From NCBI GenBank assembly GCA_039096225.1, contig JBBPEB010000004.1, positions 467,501 to 525,000 of the forward strand: a stretch of DNA of 57,500 nucleotides, in the 5' to 3' direction. A program made the position numbers and the translations under genes. The stretch comes from Blastocystis sp. Blastoise (lineage: Eukaryota; Sar; Bigyra; Opalinata; Blastocystidae). The notes below the pieces were generated by a model. The model saw only the letters and a list, made by a program, of their open reading frames with translations. It was not told the origin of the DNA and did no database searches. Below are positions 25,101-39,044 of this stretch, piece after piece; the first letter of the stretch is position 1; each line of letters opens with the position of its first letter.

Positions 25101-25900
25101 AGGTAGAGACGTCTACTTTACCAGAGAAAATATAATCAGAATCAACAAATTGTAAACCAAGAGCAGTTTCACCTTCAAAACTTAAGGCAGTAAGATAATT
25201 ACCAGCAATATTATAGCTGATAGCATTATCATTATTTAAAATAAGAGCAATTTCAGGTCTGATTTCAGTAGGATTGAAAGCATCAACGAAAATAGTTTCG
25301 GTAATTCTATTAATAGAAGGAGTATAAATTTTATTTTCTTCAAGTTCACTAATACCAAAAGCTTGAGTATTGGTAGCAGCAACTTGATAACAAACACCAC
25401 TGTAATAGTTCTTAGAATTATAATCTTGAACTTTTACACAATAACCTCTAACAACAGAACTTACTACAGTGAATTGATAGTTGTAAAGGTAAGCACCATC
25501 AGTAGAGTCAGCACCTAAACATAAATCAACTTTAGCAGTACCAGCCTTAATTTGTTGAGCAGTATAGGAAAAAACAGTATCGCAGTTTCCAGTAACAAAG
25601 TCAGCAGCATCAGTAACAGGAGTACCACAGACAGTTGTGTAAGGGGCAACAACACTGTTTTGAGGATCCAAAAAGGTTGGGCTAACAGTGACAACTTCGG
25701 TATTAGCGGGGTTACCAATAAGATTACCAGTAATCTCAATAGTGACTAAACGATAATTGACAGTAGCGTCAGTGCCACAAACTATAGAAAATTGTAATTA
25801 ATTATGATAATGTGTTAATTAAAGCTAAAGAATGATGAAGAATCATACCTGATTGAGAAAGAGCAATAGATAAAATAAAAAGAAGAATTAAAGACTTCAT
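22192..25900 (-). CDS. large secreted protein of unknown family
   Basis: Two exons (25849-25900 and 22192-25781, minus strand) give 1213 residues. Exon 1 encodes a signal peptide, MKSLILLFILSIALSQS, so the single intron separates it from the mature chain (VCGTDATVNYRLVTIEIT). There is no C-terminal hydrophobic segment, so release rather than membrane anchoring is expected. Cysteines are spread throughout and suggest an extracellular beta-rich fold. Two stretches look like diverged copies: a region ending VCLPKDDYTLEMYTLR then WTSDSYVTF, and a later one ending FLCLDQSTYRVRLRN then WSTDSSVEQITY. I do not recognise the family. With one short intron it stands out from its intron-dense neighbours, which could mean a young or laterally acquired gene. 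Confidence 0.85.
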
Positions 25901-26852
25901 TATTATTTAGCTAAAGATAAAGAAAAATGAGTCGTTTATTAGTTTAACAACCTAAAGAATGTTATTTTCCTGAAAAATTTACACGTATAATCATCTTCAA
26001 AAAGAATGATTAACATAAAGATATAGACGCTATAGAATACCTGCACTTTTTAGTATTCTCATGGTTTTTCCGTTTATTGAAACCGGGAACATCTTTTTAC
26101 TTCTCATTACTGACATATTTTTTAGCATAATATATTTCATTATCCACGATTGATAATTACTTCAGTATGAAGACTATGTTCTGTATTTATTCTAAGAGCG
26201 GAATTACTCACTGTCGTCATCATTTGAAAAGGCTTATGTGTATAACCTTGCTGTTTCTTTACGAGACTAGATAAGTATAGGGGTTATAGATAAAAAAAGT
26301 TTTGATGATACTCATAGGAAAATTGTTTTTGTTTTTCCATTAAATTGATACGAGTAACGTCAACTTCAAGTAAGATATTCATAGCATATGTATCATGCAT
26401 AAGATGTTTGAATAATGCCAAATATGAACAAGAAAACAAATTAGGATTTTTTTTCCATGGTTATCTGTGAAAACTCTCTTGGGTATAGTATTGACTGTCT
26501 GACAGGTATTTCTTGATTCTCAAGGTGTATAGATAAACTCTCTTGGGATACACTCTCTACACATGGTTCACTATAGCGGACTTCGGGGAAAACAACGAAG
26601 AATGACTACAAAACTTGTTTTTATGATTTTATCTACATTGGAAAAGATAATTGGATTATATACAAAAGATGTTCAATCATATACGCTTAAATACTGAGAG
26701 CGACACACATAAATTATTTTTTTTTATAAAGAAAAGATTTAAAACTCGCTTTAAAAGAAATGATATAGAGAAGACTCCATATCAAAAAATATATTTCTAT
26801 AAGAAGTAGAGTAATCTAAATCATATCTGTTTTATAAAGATTACTTGAAGAT
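25901..26852. other. divergent intergenic region
   Basis: Promoter region between the secreted-protein gene and the BTB-LRR gene. It contains two copies of AAACTCTCTTGGG 64 bp apart (26471 and 26535) but no gene that I can support. Confidence 0.5.
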
Positions 26853-28340
26853 ATGGATGATACTGTTACAATGAAACAGGAAAAGCGACAGAATCAAAGT
26901 TGTTTAATGTCTGGGAAGCGCCAATCGGTGAATACCGACTTTCTTTTCCAAGATGAGAAGAAAATACGTATTTCAGTGGCATTTATAAGAAAATATCCAA
27001 CGTCAGTTTTCTTCTTAATATGTGAAGCGCCCGATAGTTACCATGAGTGTGACAATGCTTATTATGTAGATTTTCCGTCGTTGTCCGTTGATAAATTAAT
27101 TCAATATATGCAAAATGATGTTTCACTCGATTCTCTTTCAATGAATGAAATTGTGGATATCTATGATGCTCTTGGTTTATTCTTTCATGATTATTCTACA
27201 GAATATCAAATAAAAATAGAAACATTCTTGGTTGATGAATTCAAGAAATTTAATACAACTAATAAATGCGAACTGTATTTCGTTTTTTTATTACTTTTTT
27301 GTTAATTATTATATATATAGAGTTCTTCATAATAAAAATTCTAATTATGACTATTTATATGATCATGATAAAGAGCATGAATTATTCGTTAATGGTATAC
27401 TATTTGTATATAAATATTAAGAAATATTTTTTTTATAGATGTTTTTTCAAAAGAGAGAGCCAACTTATTTCTGCAGTATTCATGTTTATTTGGTTTTTTT
27501 AATGTAACTCAAGTTACAATAAAATGTATATTATTAATATATGTATATATTTATGAATCTATAATAAATAGACCTATTTTCTGAAGATATTCCTTATGAA
27601 TATATATATCCCTCCAATATACATGTGATGTTTTCCAAATTAGAAAAATATATTATTCAACGTATATTTTATATTTATCTATATATAGCATTTTACTCAT
27701 ATACTATAAATAGCTAGTTATTATTCTCTTAATAAGTATATAAAAGTTACCAGAACAGATGTTCATTATAACGAGTTATATGAAGACTATAAATTAGTTT
27801 ATAATAAATATCCTCATTCACTTGTTTCTAATGAAAATATAAGTAGATATAGTGAAAGACATGATAGTCTATTAAATAAAGATCAGATTCGTTTATATCC
27901 AAGTAATAATGAATGGAATGATAAAGATAATGAAAATAATAATAATAATAAAGATATACACGTATCTAAAGATATCGATGAAGAAGTTCAGAATGAAAAA
28001 GAAGAAGAAGAAAAGCCAGACTTATATATACAGTCATTAGTTGATTATTCCCGTGAATATAATACGAAACAAATAGAAAAAGAGGAAAATGATAAGAATA
28101 ATCTTAAATCATGTTGTTCATTAAAAATATCATATGTTGATAATACTGGAAGTATATATATACTTTAATTCATTCTATTATATATATATATATAGTTCGA
28201 GATATATTACACCCATTGTTAACGTATATATATATATATTCATATATATATTATAGATTGAAAGAAGTATGTGATTCTTTACTTGGCTATTATTTTAATA
28301 TACCGATTTTCAAACAATTAAAAGAGATATCAATTTATGG

Positions 28341-28416
<76 letters not shown>

Positions 28417-28688
28417 CCATAGAGAAACCGAATCCTCTGTTACAATTAGATATTCCCGTGACTATTTGTTATTTGAAAGAAGGAATATTTAATAATTTAC
28501 AAGTCATTACATTTCAAGACTGTAAATATATATAATAATAATAATCATAATACATAAGTTCGATATATATTTATATATAGTTATCTGTTCAAACTCTTAT
28601 CCTGAATATATACAATTATTTAAAAGTATTATTACTACTCATGTATTTCCTAATATAACAACACTTAACTATTATGGTATATAGAGAC

Positions 28689-28726
<38 letters not shown>

Positions 28727-29475
28727 TGTTTTGAATGATTATAATGATATTCTGTTAGAAAATGAATTACTTTGTTTAATTACTAGAAATAACTTTCCTC
28801 AATTACATATATATGATTTAAGATCTTATATGGAATATACAAATCAAGATAGATTAAACCAGCAACTTCATTTATTATTACCGCTTTCATTCCTTCAATT
28901 AATAGATACATTATATCTTATAGATTGTAATACTTATCGTAATGGCGATTATTTAACAGATAAAGCATTAGAACAACTTATTGAAGTAAAGAAAATGAAT
29001 AGCAATCATTGTACTATTTATTGTATATATATATATATATATATTATACACTATGCCATAACTATTATTTTATATTTATATAGTTAATCAGCCACTTATT
29101 CAATATAATGTATTATTAAAAGAACTACACAATCTTAATATCATTTCTATTAACGAACTATCTATTATTAGTATAACCTCTATATATATATTAATTATTT
29201 ATATTATATATTATAGCTAATCGATTATCAAATGATTCTTTTGATTATACCATTTTTGATTTGAGTTTATGTCCAATAAAATATTTAGATTTAAGTATAT
29301 ATATATATATTATACAAATAGATATATTTATACATTGAATAGATATGTATTATCTCTCAGAGAATAAAGTACAAATACTAGAAAAAATATATAAGAATAT
29401 CAATGTTAAATCCCTCAAAACAATATGTATAAAAACAAATTGTATATATATATATATATATTATATATTATATAC

Positions 29476-29546
<71 letters not shown>

Positions 29547-31032
29547 GTCGGACCTGGTACAGAAGACAGTTATATGAATTTTGTTCAAAAGTGTGTTTCT
29601 CTGTTTTGCTCATCATCCTATGATTCTGTCACATATCTAAGTATAGGTATGTATTATATATTATATAAATATACGCTTTTCATTTACTTTTATTTTTACA
29701 TTATAATTATAGATGAAGATAGTCATAGTTTTGGCTATATTACAAGGAGAAAGTATAAAATTCCTTTTGATGTTAGTAAAGCAATAAGTCAATATTTATC
29801 ATTATTCAATAATATTCAATTTTTAGACTTATCATGTATATAAAAGATTTTTCTTTATTATTATTATATAATATTATTTACTCTATAGCTTGGCATTTGG
29901 TTGATTGTATGTATTTATTAAAAGAACAAAAAGAACTACCCATTTGGAAAATAGTGACTGAATTAACTGTAGCATTTAGTATATTAATTATAAGCAGTTA
30001 TTATAATATATTCATCTAATATATATATAGATAATATAAATAAGCTTTGTGATGTATTAAATATTATTTATTGTTACTTGGAAAATAATAAACTTCCCAA
30101 ATTACAGAAATTAAATATATTCTTAATCAGTAATATATATTATATATTCTATTATTATTCCATATAGACATCGTTATCGATCTTGATCAAGTACTTAAGT
30201 TTGTCGATTTATTTAAAAATATTTCATATACGAATATATCAAACCTTAACACATTCTCCATTTTCTATCTTGATGGGTGTATATATTATAAAATAGTTTA
30301 TATATATCAATTATAACTCATACTATTATTTATTTATTTAGATGAATATAATTTCTTATAATTCATATTAAAAACTTATAGCAATACTCTATTTTCATTG
30401 ATTCGTATAAAATATATTTATATATAGTTGTTGAAGGCCGGTATAGAGGTATTTATAACTTATTTGAATCATTTCCATCTTTGGCTTATTATTGTCATAA
30501 GAGAATTGATACTATTAGCATGTGTAACGAATTTACAGATACACTTGAATACCCAACACCAGCTGTATACTATGATTATATACATAATCAATTAAATATG
30601 GAATATTCAGTAAATATCCAAAAACTATATATTAGTATATACACATAATTAATAATAACAGTTTGTAATATATATATATATCTGCTGATATTCACTTTTA
30701 TATTATATATAGTAGTAGAAGATATAGAATTCTTTCAAAATATTGCAGATATAATAATAAAGAATCAGTTTCCTTATTTAAGACATTTAATTCTATATAT
30801 TGATGGTATTTTATTACTAATTCATTATTATTGATCATATTATATTATTTATTATATTTTATATTATATACTATATACTATATTCTATATATTATATACT
30901 ATATTTTGTTCTATAGAAGAATATTTGGACGAGGAAGAATTAGATTTAATAATAATTTCTTTAGAGACTTATAAAAATGAAACGAATCCTTCTTTGTTTA
31001 TTGGTCGATGTTCTATAGATGATCTGGAATAA
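26853..31032 (+). CDS. BTB-like domain plus leucine-rich-repeat protein, 22 exons
   Basis: Exons 26853-27274, 27321-27394, 27439-27525, 27572-27661, 27714-28151, 28196-28223, 28257-28339, 28423-28521, 28581-28676, 28726-29022, 29084-29170, 29217-29294, 29343-29441, 29548-29640, 29713-29835, 29889-29978, 30031-30129, 30168-30276, 30382-30404, 30428-30634, 30713-30805 and 30917-31032 join in frame to 976 residues. An N-terminal segment, KIRISVAFIRKYPTSVFFLI, then YYVDFPSLSVDKLIQYM, resembles the T1/BTB fold (KCTD type). The rest repeats irregular leucine-rich motifs such as NNLQVITFQD, FPNITTLNYY, KYLDLS and FPYLRHLILY. An acidic linker lies near residue 250-300. No catalytic motif. Probably an adaptor; partner unknown. 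The 29640 and 30276-30427 junctions have alternatives. Confidence 0.7.
28342..28414. repeat. (TA)n microsatellite in BTB-LRR intron 7
   Basis: About 36 uninterrupted TA units make up most of the intron. Confidence 0.95.
29469..29546. repeat. (TTA)n microsatellite in BTB-LRR intron 13
   Basis: About 25 TTA units ending in the TTAG that serves as 3' splice site. Confidence 0.95.
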
Positions 31033-31034
31033 GT

Positions 31035-31070
<36 letters not shown>

Positions 31071-31524
31071 AATAATGTTGTATGCTTCAATAGTTTGAAA
31101 AACCAGTTTATTTTTATTTATTTATATTATAATTATATATAGCTATAAAGATATTCCTTTAATTTTTTTTTGTATACATATATATTTTTTGTTGTTGTTT
31201 TTATTATTGTATATTTTTGAAATTTGTTAATTTTATATCCTAGTTTACAAGAAAGACATGTCAATTCTATATTTTATAATGTCAAAAAAAAATGATATAT
31301 AAAAATTTGAAAAAAAAATAATAAAAGAATTATTAACCCAACAAATTATTGTGAAAAACATCGACCAACAATATAAATATAATTATAAAAACAAATGAAT
31401 TAAAATCCATATAAACAAAGAAAACAAAACAGTTATAAACAACAACAACAAAATAAAAAAAGAAATAACAATCGAATCACAACATATAGTGTAATCACAA
31501 ATATACACATATCTATTTATACAA
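31033..31524. other. intergenic, shared 3' region
   Basis: Convergent 3' ends of the BTB-LRR and SDA1 genes. A-rich and T-rich tracts only. Confidence 0.6.
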
Positions 31525-34393
31525 TTATATTCTTCTTCTCTTTTGAGCTTTCTTTCCTAATACAATAAGACGTCGAACTTTACGTTTTTGAGCAGCACGT
31601 TGTTGTTTAATACTTAATTTCAATTTCGATTGTACTTTATAACTCTTTTGGACCATTTGGAAATTCTTTGTTCTTAATTTTTCCTTATTTGTAGTACCAC
31701 CACCTTTCGTCTTAGGAGTAAACTTTACACGACTTTCAATCAACTTATTACGACGCTCCTATATATATAGTTATTATATATATATTATATTTACTGAAAA
31801 AAGAATTAAAGTAAAAAAATGAGAATGAAAATAAAAAAACAAAAATAAACGATTATTATATATATAAATATATATATATACTTCAATAGCCATTTTTCTC
31901 TTTTTATGTTCACCAAGTAAATCTGTAGGATCTAATACAGTAGGTAAACTATTATCATTAGCAATGCCTCTATAATAAGGATTATCACTATTATCGTCTT
32001 CACTATCTGAACTATCACTATTTCGTTCTCCATTCTTCTTCTTTCTTAATGATTTTATGACATCTAAATCACGTTGGGATAAGATCTTTGTTCCTTCTAA
32101 ACGCTTTGTAGGATCTGTTTCTTCTTTCTCTTCTCCTTCATCTTCTTCAATATCCATAGAATTATCATCTTCATCTTCTTCTTCATCTTCATCTTCATTT
32201 TCATCTTCTATTTCCATTGAGTTCTCATCTTCTTCTTCATCTTCATTCTCTTCTTCTTCTTCTTCTTTATTTTCATCATCTTCTTCTTCTTCTTCTTCAT
32301 CATCATCATCATCATCAATTGGAACAAGTTCATCCATATCATCATTATCATCATCTATTCCTTCTTCTTCTTCTTCTTCATTATCACTATTTAATAAATT
32401 AATATCTTCAATATCAAGTACATGGGTATTTTGATACTTATTCTTACTAATAACAGGTTTTAAGTTACCCTCTTTAGTTACAGCTATTTCCATATCATCA
32501 TCTATATCATTAGGATTAATCTCACCACGATCTAAAGCCTATATATATATAACAAATAATAAATAACTATAATAATACATATAAACTAATAAGAATAGAT
32601 AGGAAGAAAAGAATAATTATATGTTTATATATATATAAAATAGGAGTTTCAGATAATAATAAATATATATATATATATATATATACTTCTTCTAGCATAT
32701 CAGTACCTTCAATCTTATCGACGACAACTTGTTCTCCGTACGATAACGGTCGTTTGCTTCGATCTTCCACCTTCCCTCTATCCTTCTTCTTTAATATATG
32801 AGGACATACTTCTCGAACATTCTATATATAGATATATATATATTAGAATGTAAGTGTTGAAATAATATATATATATATACATTAAGGAAGTTTCTAGAAG
32901 CCATAACAACACCTTTATCTTTAAATGATTTATAATCAATCTATATATAAAGTGATAGTGATAGTATAACATAATATATAATATATAATATATATATATA
33001 TACAATATCTTGAATAAGAGGAGCCATTTCTTCTTCTTCAAATAATAAGGGGATACGTCGGAAGATTTCACGAATTGTATTTATACCTAAAGCAATTGCC
33101 TATAGAGAAGATATATTATATATATCGAAGTGAAATAGAATTCAATAATATAATAAATAGAATACAATAATAATAATATAAGTAATTTCTATATATATAT
33201 ATACTTCAGGTCTAGAACGGTCATTAACAAAGTTATTAGCAATTAATTTGACAATAGGAATGAGTTCTTCTGCAGGTATATAATCATGACAAGCTTGTAC
33301 TACATATACTAACAGACGTGTAACATTTTCTTGATGACTATTCATATAGGATTGCATATAAGTAAAGAAACTAAACACAGTCAATTTGTGATACCCAATA
33401 AATCGACTTATTAAATTCATCATTAACATACGAATATTAAAAGCTTCTTTATTCTAAATATATATATAGAGATATTATTATTATTTGAAATATATATATA
33501 TATATTGTATAGTATAAAAATAAATAATAATAATATAAATAGTATAATAATATTATATATATATATATATACTTGTCTAAGTTTAGATAATAATTTTTCA
33601 GTAAATGTTTGAGGATCATACACTAATTCTATACAAGGGAATCGCACACGACCCTCTTTCCCGCGACTTTTATCACGCATCTTCTTACGACGTTGTTCTA
33701 CTTGCTTCTTTACGTTACGCTCACGTGCAGCAGTCTTCTTAGAATGACTATATATATATATATGTAAGGTTATGTTATATATATAGTATAATATTATTTA
33801 TTATTATAGTGTAGAGATTAAAATAAATATTTGATACTATAGAAATACTATACAATATAATTCCATGATTAATCAAAAAAAATAATAATACAAAAATTAA
33901 CAATTATTAAAATAAATAACTACTATAATAACTATATATATACAGATGTCTATTAATTTCTGTATCTTCTTCTTCTTCTTTTGCTTTCTCTTCATCATCT
34001 TCAATGATATCTTCAATACCTAAGAAGAATCGAATACCACCCACACTCACCTTACTATGCTATATATAGAGAGAAATTATATATATATATATATAGAGTA
34101 TTTATAAGAATATATAGAGTATACAGTATATATAGAATAATAAAACTAGTCACTATAAACAAACATATTTATATAATATAATTATTATTATTTATATATA
34201 TAAATATATATACTTTAGAAAGACAGGCAGTAGCAATAACATTAACAGATTTCTCATCTATCCAAATCTATATATATATATACATATACATATATATTGT
34301 TATTATCAAAATAAAAGCATTTTTATTATAATTTATCCATTATAAATTCATAATATATATAGTTATATTAATATCTCAAATAATAATAATAAT

Positions 34394-34451
<58 letters not shown>

Positions 34452-35321
34452 TTGTCTTCTATAGAGTTCGACCATGACATCCAGAGCCTTACGAGCAATT
34501 AATTCATTATCATTATTAATAAGCTCATACATATAAGACTTTAAAGCACGATTCACATAGAAGAAGATATATAAATAAATAAATATATAAATATATATAA
34601 ATATATATAAATATAAATATAAATATAAATATTAAAAAAAAAATAAAAAAACATTTAAAAAGCATAAAAATAAAAAGAATCAAAAAATATTAAAAATTCA
34701 ATATATCTAAAATAAAAGTTTATAGACAAACTTATATATAATTTACAAAAAAGCAATAAAATAATATAAATATACACTATCATTGATTTTTTTATCGTTA
34801 CATGAGGTAATATCAGAAATAATATGAGTGAATATCAAAGCACGAAGTTGTTTATCGTTAATACGGAAATAACTGAATAATTTCTTCAATAAAGGAATAA
34901 TCTCTATTAAACCACGATTTCTCATTAAAATAAGAGACTGTACTAAAGTTTTTCTTGTATCGAGATGCATCGACTCAGCGTTTTCATCTAATAATTGGAA
35001 GAGTTTATCAGGAAATTCAGCCATTTCCTATAAAAATAATGTTATGTTTATTTACTTTAGAAACATAAAATTCGACAAAAGAATCTCAATACATAAATAA
35101 TAAACAAATAATCATACTTTAGGATAGCATTGAGCTACATGACTTAAGAAATTGACAGAAGCACAGAAAGAATCATTCTTCTTACCAATATTAAGACGGA
35201 AAATTTGTAATTCACTGTCAAAGTGTTGATATTGTTGTATAAATTCTTCCTTATAAGCAACAGGATCTCTTTTAATATGATTTTGTAAAGTAGGTAAATC
35301 TTGAACAACAGATACAACCAT
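31525..35321 (-). CDS. SDAD1: SDA1 ribosome-biogenesis protein
   Basis: Twelve minus-strand exons (35118-35321, 34776-35027, 34452-34553, 34214-34267, 33944-34059, 33573-33747, 33205-33453, 33004-33099, 32881-32940, 32687-32821, 31882-32538, 31525-31758) give 777 residues. Segments match SDA1/SDAD1: DLPTLQNHIKRDP, DLRKTLVQSL-like LDTRKTLVQSLILMRNR, ALDVMVELYRRQIW, VRFPCIELVYDPQTFTEKLL, MLMMNLISRFIGYHKL, and the basic end GGGTTNKEKLRTKNFQM. SDA1 is a nucleolar factor for 60S assembly and export and for G1 progression. A very long Asp/Glu run (about 31950-32420) lies before the conserved C-terminus, longer than I expect for the family. No AG is visible before exon 3, and about six conserved residues are missing there, so that boundary is unresolved. 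Confidence 0.93.
34399..34450. repeat. (TA)n microsatellite in SDA1 intron 3
   Basis: About 26 TA units adjoining the splice donor on the minus strand. Confidence 0.9.
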
Positions 35322-35943
35322 TTTTGTTTGGAAATATTATTGTTTAGAGGTTTTATATACTTTAACTATTGTATTAATATACGAATTACTAATACGTATA
35401 ATAATAAAGTCCTTTAAATAAAGAGTATGGAGAAAAACCAGCTATTTTTATAGTCATTATTTTTTAATGGCTTTTGGTTAATTTTACAAAATAATCGTGA
35501 ATAACGTAATTGATAAAGTGTTTGCTTGTTTTTATATCAAGTTTGTTAATATATCCAAAATAAACAATTAGAAATAACTATAAAAATGATTGAGAGACTG
35601 AAAGAAACCCTATTCAAAAGCCAGACTTGTTTGAGACAATGAGTCAATAATTGGTTTCAAAATAAATGGATTGTTTTTTTATGATCCTGAGACAGATATA
35701 CTGATATATTAGGGTCGTGTCAATATAATTTGATCAATAATCAACAAACTGAAAGCTTGTTGTGTTTATTTTTTTTATATTGGGAAAACTATTTTTTTCC
35801 AGTTTATTCTTCATAATATCCGCGATTTCCATTTATTAGAATTCTATAATAAACAACGATATTCTTTTAGAGTGTTCCTGAACTTCTTTTCTTTCTTTAT
35901 ATTCTATTTTCTTTATTTATCCTTATTCATTACTTTAATCATC
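35322..35943. other. divergent intergenic region (SDA1/TM protein)
   Basis: Mixed-composition promoter region without recognisable gene. An open frame runs into it from the two-TM gene but lacks an ATG before 35944. Confidence 0.5.
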
Positions 35944-36263
35944 ATGGGTCTCACCTCCTTATTTACTCCAGATGAAGATACTAACTATAAACTTATCTTC
36001 TTCTCTTACTTATTCTTTTTTATATGTGCAATTGTTTTATTCTTTGTTCAAGATATATGGGAAGACGTCCGTGGATTCTGGATTGTTGTATATTAATATC
36101 TCAGTTATTTTGTTTTCGTTTTTGTCCAAATCATATTATTTATTGTCTCTATTCTCTTACATTTTTTCTTTTATAGCTTTCAGTATATGTCTTAGGTCTT
36201 CCTTATTATGGTTTCTTATGGTATAAATCTTCAAAGACTCAACCTAAAACAAAGACTGATTAA
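35944..36263 (+). CDS. small two-TM membrane protein, unknown
   Basis: Two exons (35944-36087 and 36177-36263) give 76 residues starting MGLTSLFTPDEDTNYKL. Two hydrophobic helices, LIFFSYLFFFICAIVLFFV and IVLSVYVLGLPYYGFLWY, are separated by a short acidic/basic turn (QDIWEDVRG). The tail KSSKTQPKTKTD is hydrophilic and basic. The plan resembles small ER or mitochondrial membrane subunits, but I cannot assign a family. The ATG at 35944 is the first in frame. Confidence 0.6.
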
Positions 36264-37441
36264 ATTACCATTTAATGTTGTTATTGGTTCCTTTTGATAA
36301 TGTGTATTAGATTGTTGTTGTTGTTTTGTAATGTTTTTATATATATTTTTTTCAACTTTTCATTCACAATCTGTGTTTTATCACTCAATTTTTTTGCCAG
36401 GTTTTTTAAATATATATGTATATTACAAAATATATATATACAAAGAAATCATGTATAAAAAAAAAAAAGAACATTTGTATATAAAAAATTAAAATAATAA
36501 TTTTTATTATTCAAATAATAATTTTTATCTTCTCTCTGTACCGTTAAAAGTATTTTTCAAAAATAAAAATCACTTTTATGTTCTTTTTAATATGTATAAC
36601 CTATATAAAAAATTTCAATTAGTTTAACTCGGTTTGGATTTTGAATTTTTAATGATTTTGCTCATAAAATGATAAATAACGTTTTTATCAAATGAAGTTT
36701 ACTCTCCAATATATGTTAAATCATTCATAGACTCTTTTTTAAACAAATGATATAAAAAAAACATGTGATTCATTTAAATTGATGATAATTTATATTCAAA
36801 ATAACACTATATGCTTATTATCACTCAACTGAATACTTATAAAAAAGAATTCAAGATACAATAGAAACGTATAACCACATAATTATTGACTTGAAGTATT
36901 CATTCTAGAATAATAAGGTCACCATACCATTTGGCATTATTATTAGAAAAAAATAACTATGAAATCAGTTTAAAAAATGTAAATAAAGAATATGAAAAGA
37001 ACTATGAATTCGAAAAGAATCCCTTGATTACGCAACCTGTTCTTTATAATTCTTTTTTTCGAACTGTACAGTGATTATAGTATAAAGACAGGAGAAGTGT
37101 CATCTCAATGACTTAACATATAGATTCTTGACAAATATGAAATTCATCTTGGGTAGAAAACAGACTATGTCAACTTAATTGGATGAACTGAAATTTCCTC
37201 CACTAAAAATTCTGAACCAAATATAAATGTCGAATGCATGAATAAGAAACTGGTCTTTTAAAAGTCTTCTAGATTTATGATTATTCAAGTTCTCATCTCA
37301 AAAGATTTAATAAGAATTTGTTTATACATTATTTGTATTAAGTTATTATAAATTGTATGTTTTCTATTATTTAATTTTTTTAAATATTTAAAGATCATTC
37401 TTATGAATGCTTTATATAATTTTTATTTTTATTTTTAGACA
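36264..37441. other. intergenic region, about 1.2 kb
   Basis: Spacer before the ArfGAP gene. Composition is more even than in introns. No tRNA-like B box, conserved ORF or array seen; an unrecognised non-coding RNA cannot be excluded. Confidence 0.45.
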
Positions 37442-38979
37442 ATGAGCAAGAACGAAAAAATATTAAAAGAGTTCCAAAAGAAAGGAGCCAACAAGAAGTG
37501 CTTCATTTGTCAACAAAAGGGACCTCAATACTTTGTTATGAATTTCTTAACTCTTGTTTGTACTGGTTGTTCTGGTGTTCATCGTGAATTCTCTCATACC
37601 ATTAAACACATTTCTCTTGCTACTTGGAGTGATGATGAAGTAGAAAAGGTTCTTACCGGAGGTAATAAGGTATATAGATGAAATATATAAAATTTATATA
37701 TACTGAAGCATTATTATTTTATGATTTTACATAAAAATGAATTATTTTTTTCTTTTATTATTATATTTTTAATAAATAAAATTTTTAATAATTGCTTTAT
37801 AATTATAGAAAGCTGAAAAGAAATGGTTGAAAGGATATAATGAGAAGAAATTCCCTCGTCCTGTTCCTTCTGATAAAGTTCGTATTCGTGAATTTATTAA
37901 GAATTGTTTTGAAGATAAGATGTATATATTTTATTTTATAATCTTTTGATTCATGATATTTTTATTTTTTTTTAATTGAGTGTGTTGATTTTGATAGTTT
38001 TCTTTTTGAATTTACTGTTTTTTAAAGTAGAATAATAAAATATTATTATTTATTATTTATTATTTATTATTTATTATTTATTATTTATTATTTATTATTT
38101 ATTATTTATTATTTATTATTTATTATTTATTATTTATTATTTATTATTTATTATTTATTATTTATTATTTATTATTTATTATTTATTATTTATTATTTAT
38201 TATTTATTATTTATTATTTATTATTTATTATTTATTATTTATTATTTATTATTTATTATTTATTATTTATTATTTATTATTTATTATTTATTATTTATTA
38301 TTTATTATTTATTATTTATTATTTATTATTTATTAATTATTATTTATTAATTATTATTTATTAATTATTATTTATTAATTATTATTTATTACTATAGGTG
38401 GGTAAAGGCTTCCAAGGTTGTTGAAGATGATGATGATGAAGAAGAAGAAGAGGAAGAAGAAGAAGAAGTCAAGCCTAAGAAGGGTGCTAAGAAGGCTATG
38501 AAGAAACCTGTTCAAGTCTCTGATGATGAAGATGAAGAGGAAGAAGAAGAAGAAGAAGTTAAGCCGAAAAAGTCTGCTAAGAAACCTATGAAGAAACCTG
38601 TTCAAGTTTCTGATGATGAAGAAGAAGAAGAAGAAGAAATTAAGCCTAAGAAGGCTGTTAAGAAGGCTATGAAGAAACCCGTTCAAGTCTCTGATGATGA
38701 AGATGAAGAAGAAGAAATTAGTACTCCTAAATCTAAGAAATCAGTAAAGAAACCCGTTAAGAAGGCTATGAAGAAACCCGTACAAGTATCTGATGATGAA
38801 GAAGAAGAGGAAGAACCCACTCCTCGTAGACGTGGTAAGAAGGCTGCTGCTACTAAGAAAGCCAAGAAACCTGAATCTGATAATTTATTAGATTTATTCG
38901 GTGCTGCTCCTGTTGAACCTGGTATATATTTATTATTTTTATTATTTTTATTTTTTTTATTTTTTTTATTTTTATTATT

Positions 38980-39044
<65 letters not shown>

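Noticed and set aside
22369-25749. Many long open frames on the plus strand and in other frames across the secreted-protein gene.
   Set aside because: They are shadows of the 3.6-kb minus-strand exon; they are Ser/Arg/Ile/Leu-rich without domains, and the minus frame has a signal peptide and balanced composition.
32057-32434. Poly-Ser open frame on the plus strand.
   Set aside because: Antisense of the Asp/Glu-rich SDA1 segment (GAT/GAA codons read as ATC/TTC and TCA/TCT).
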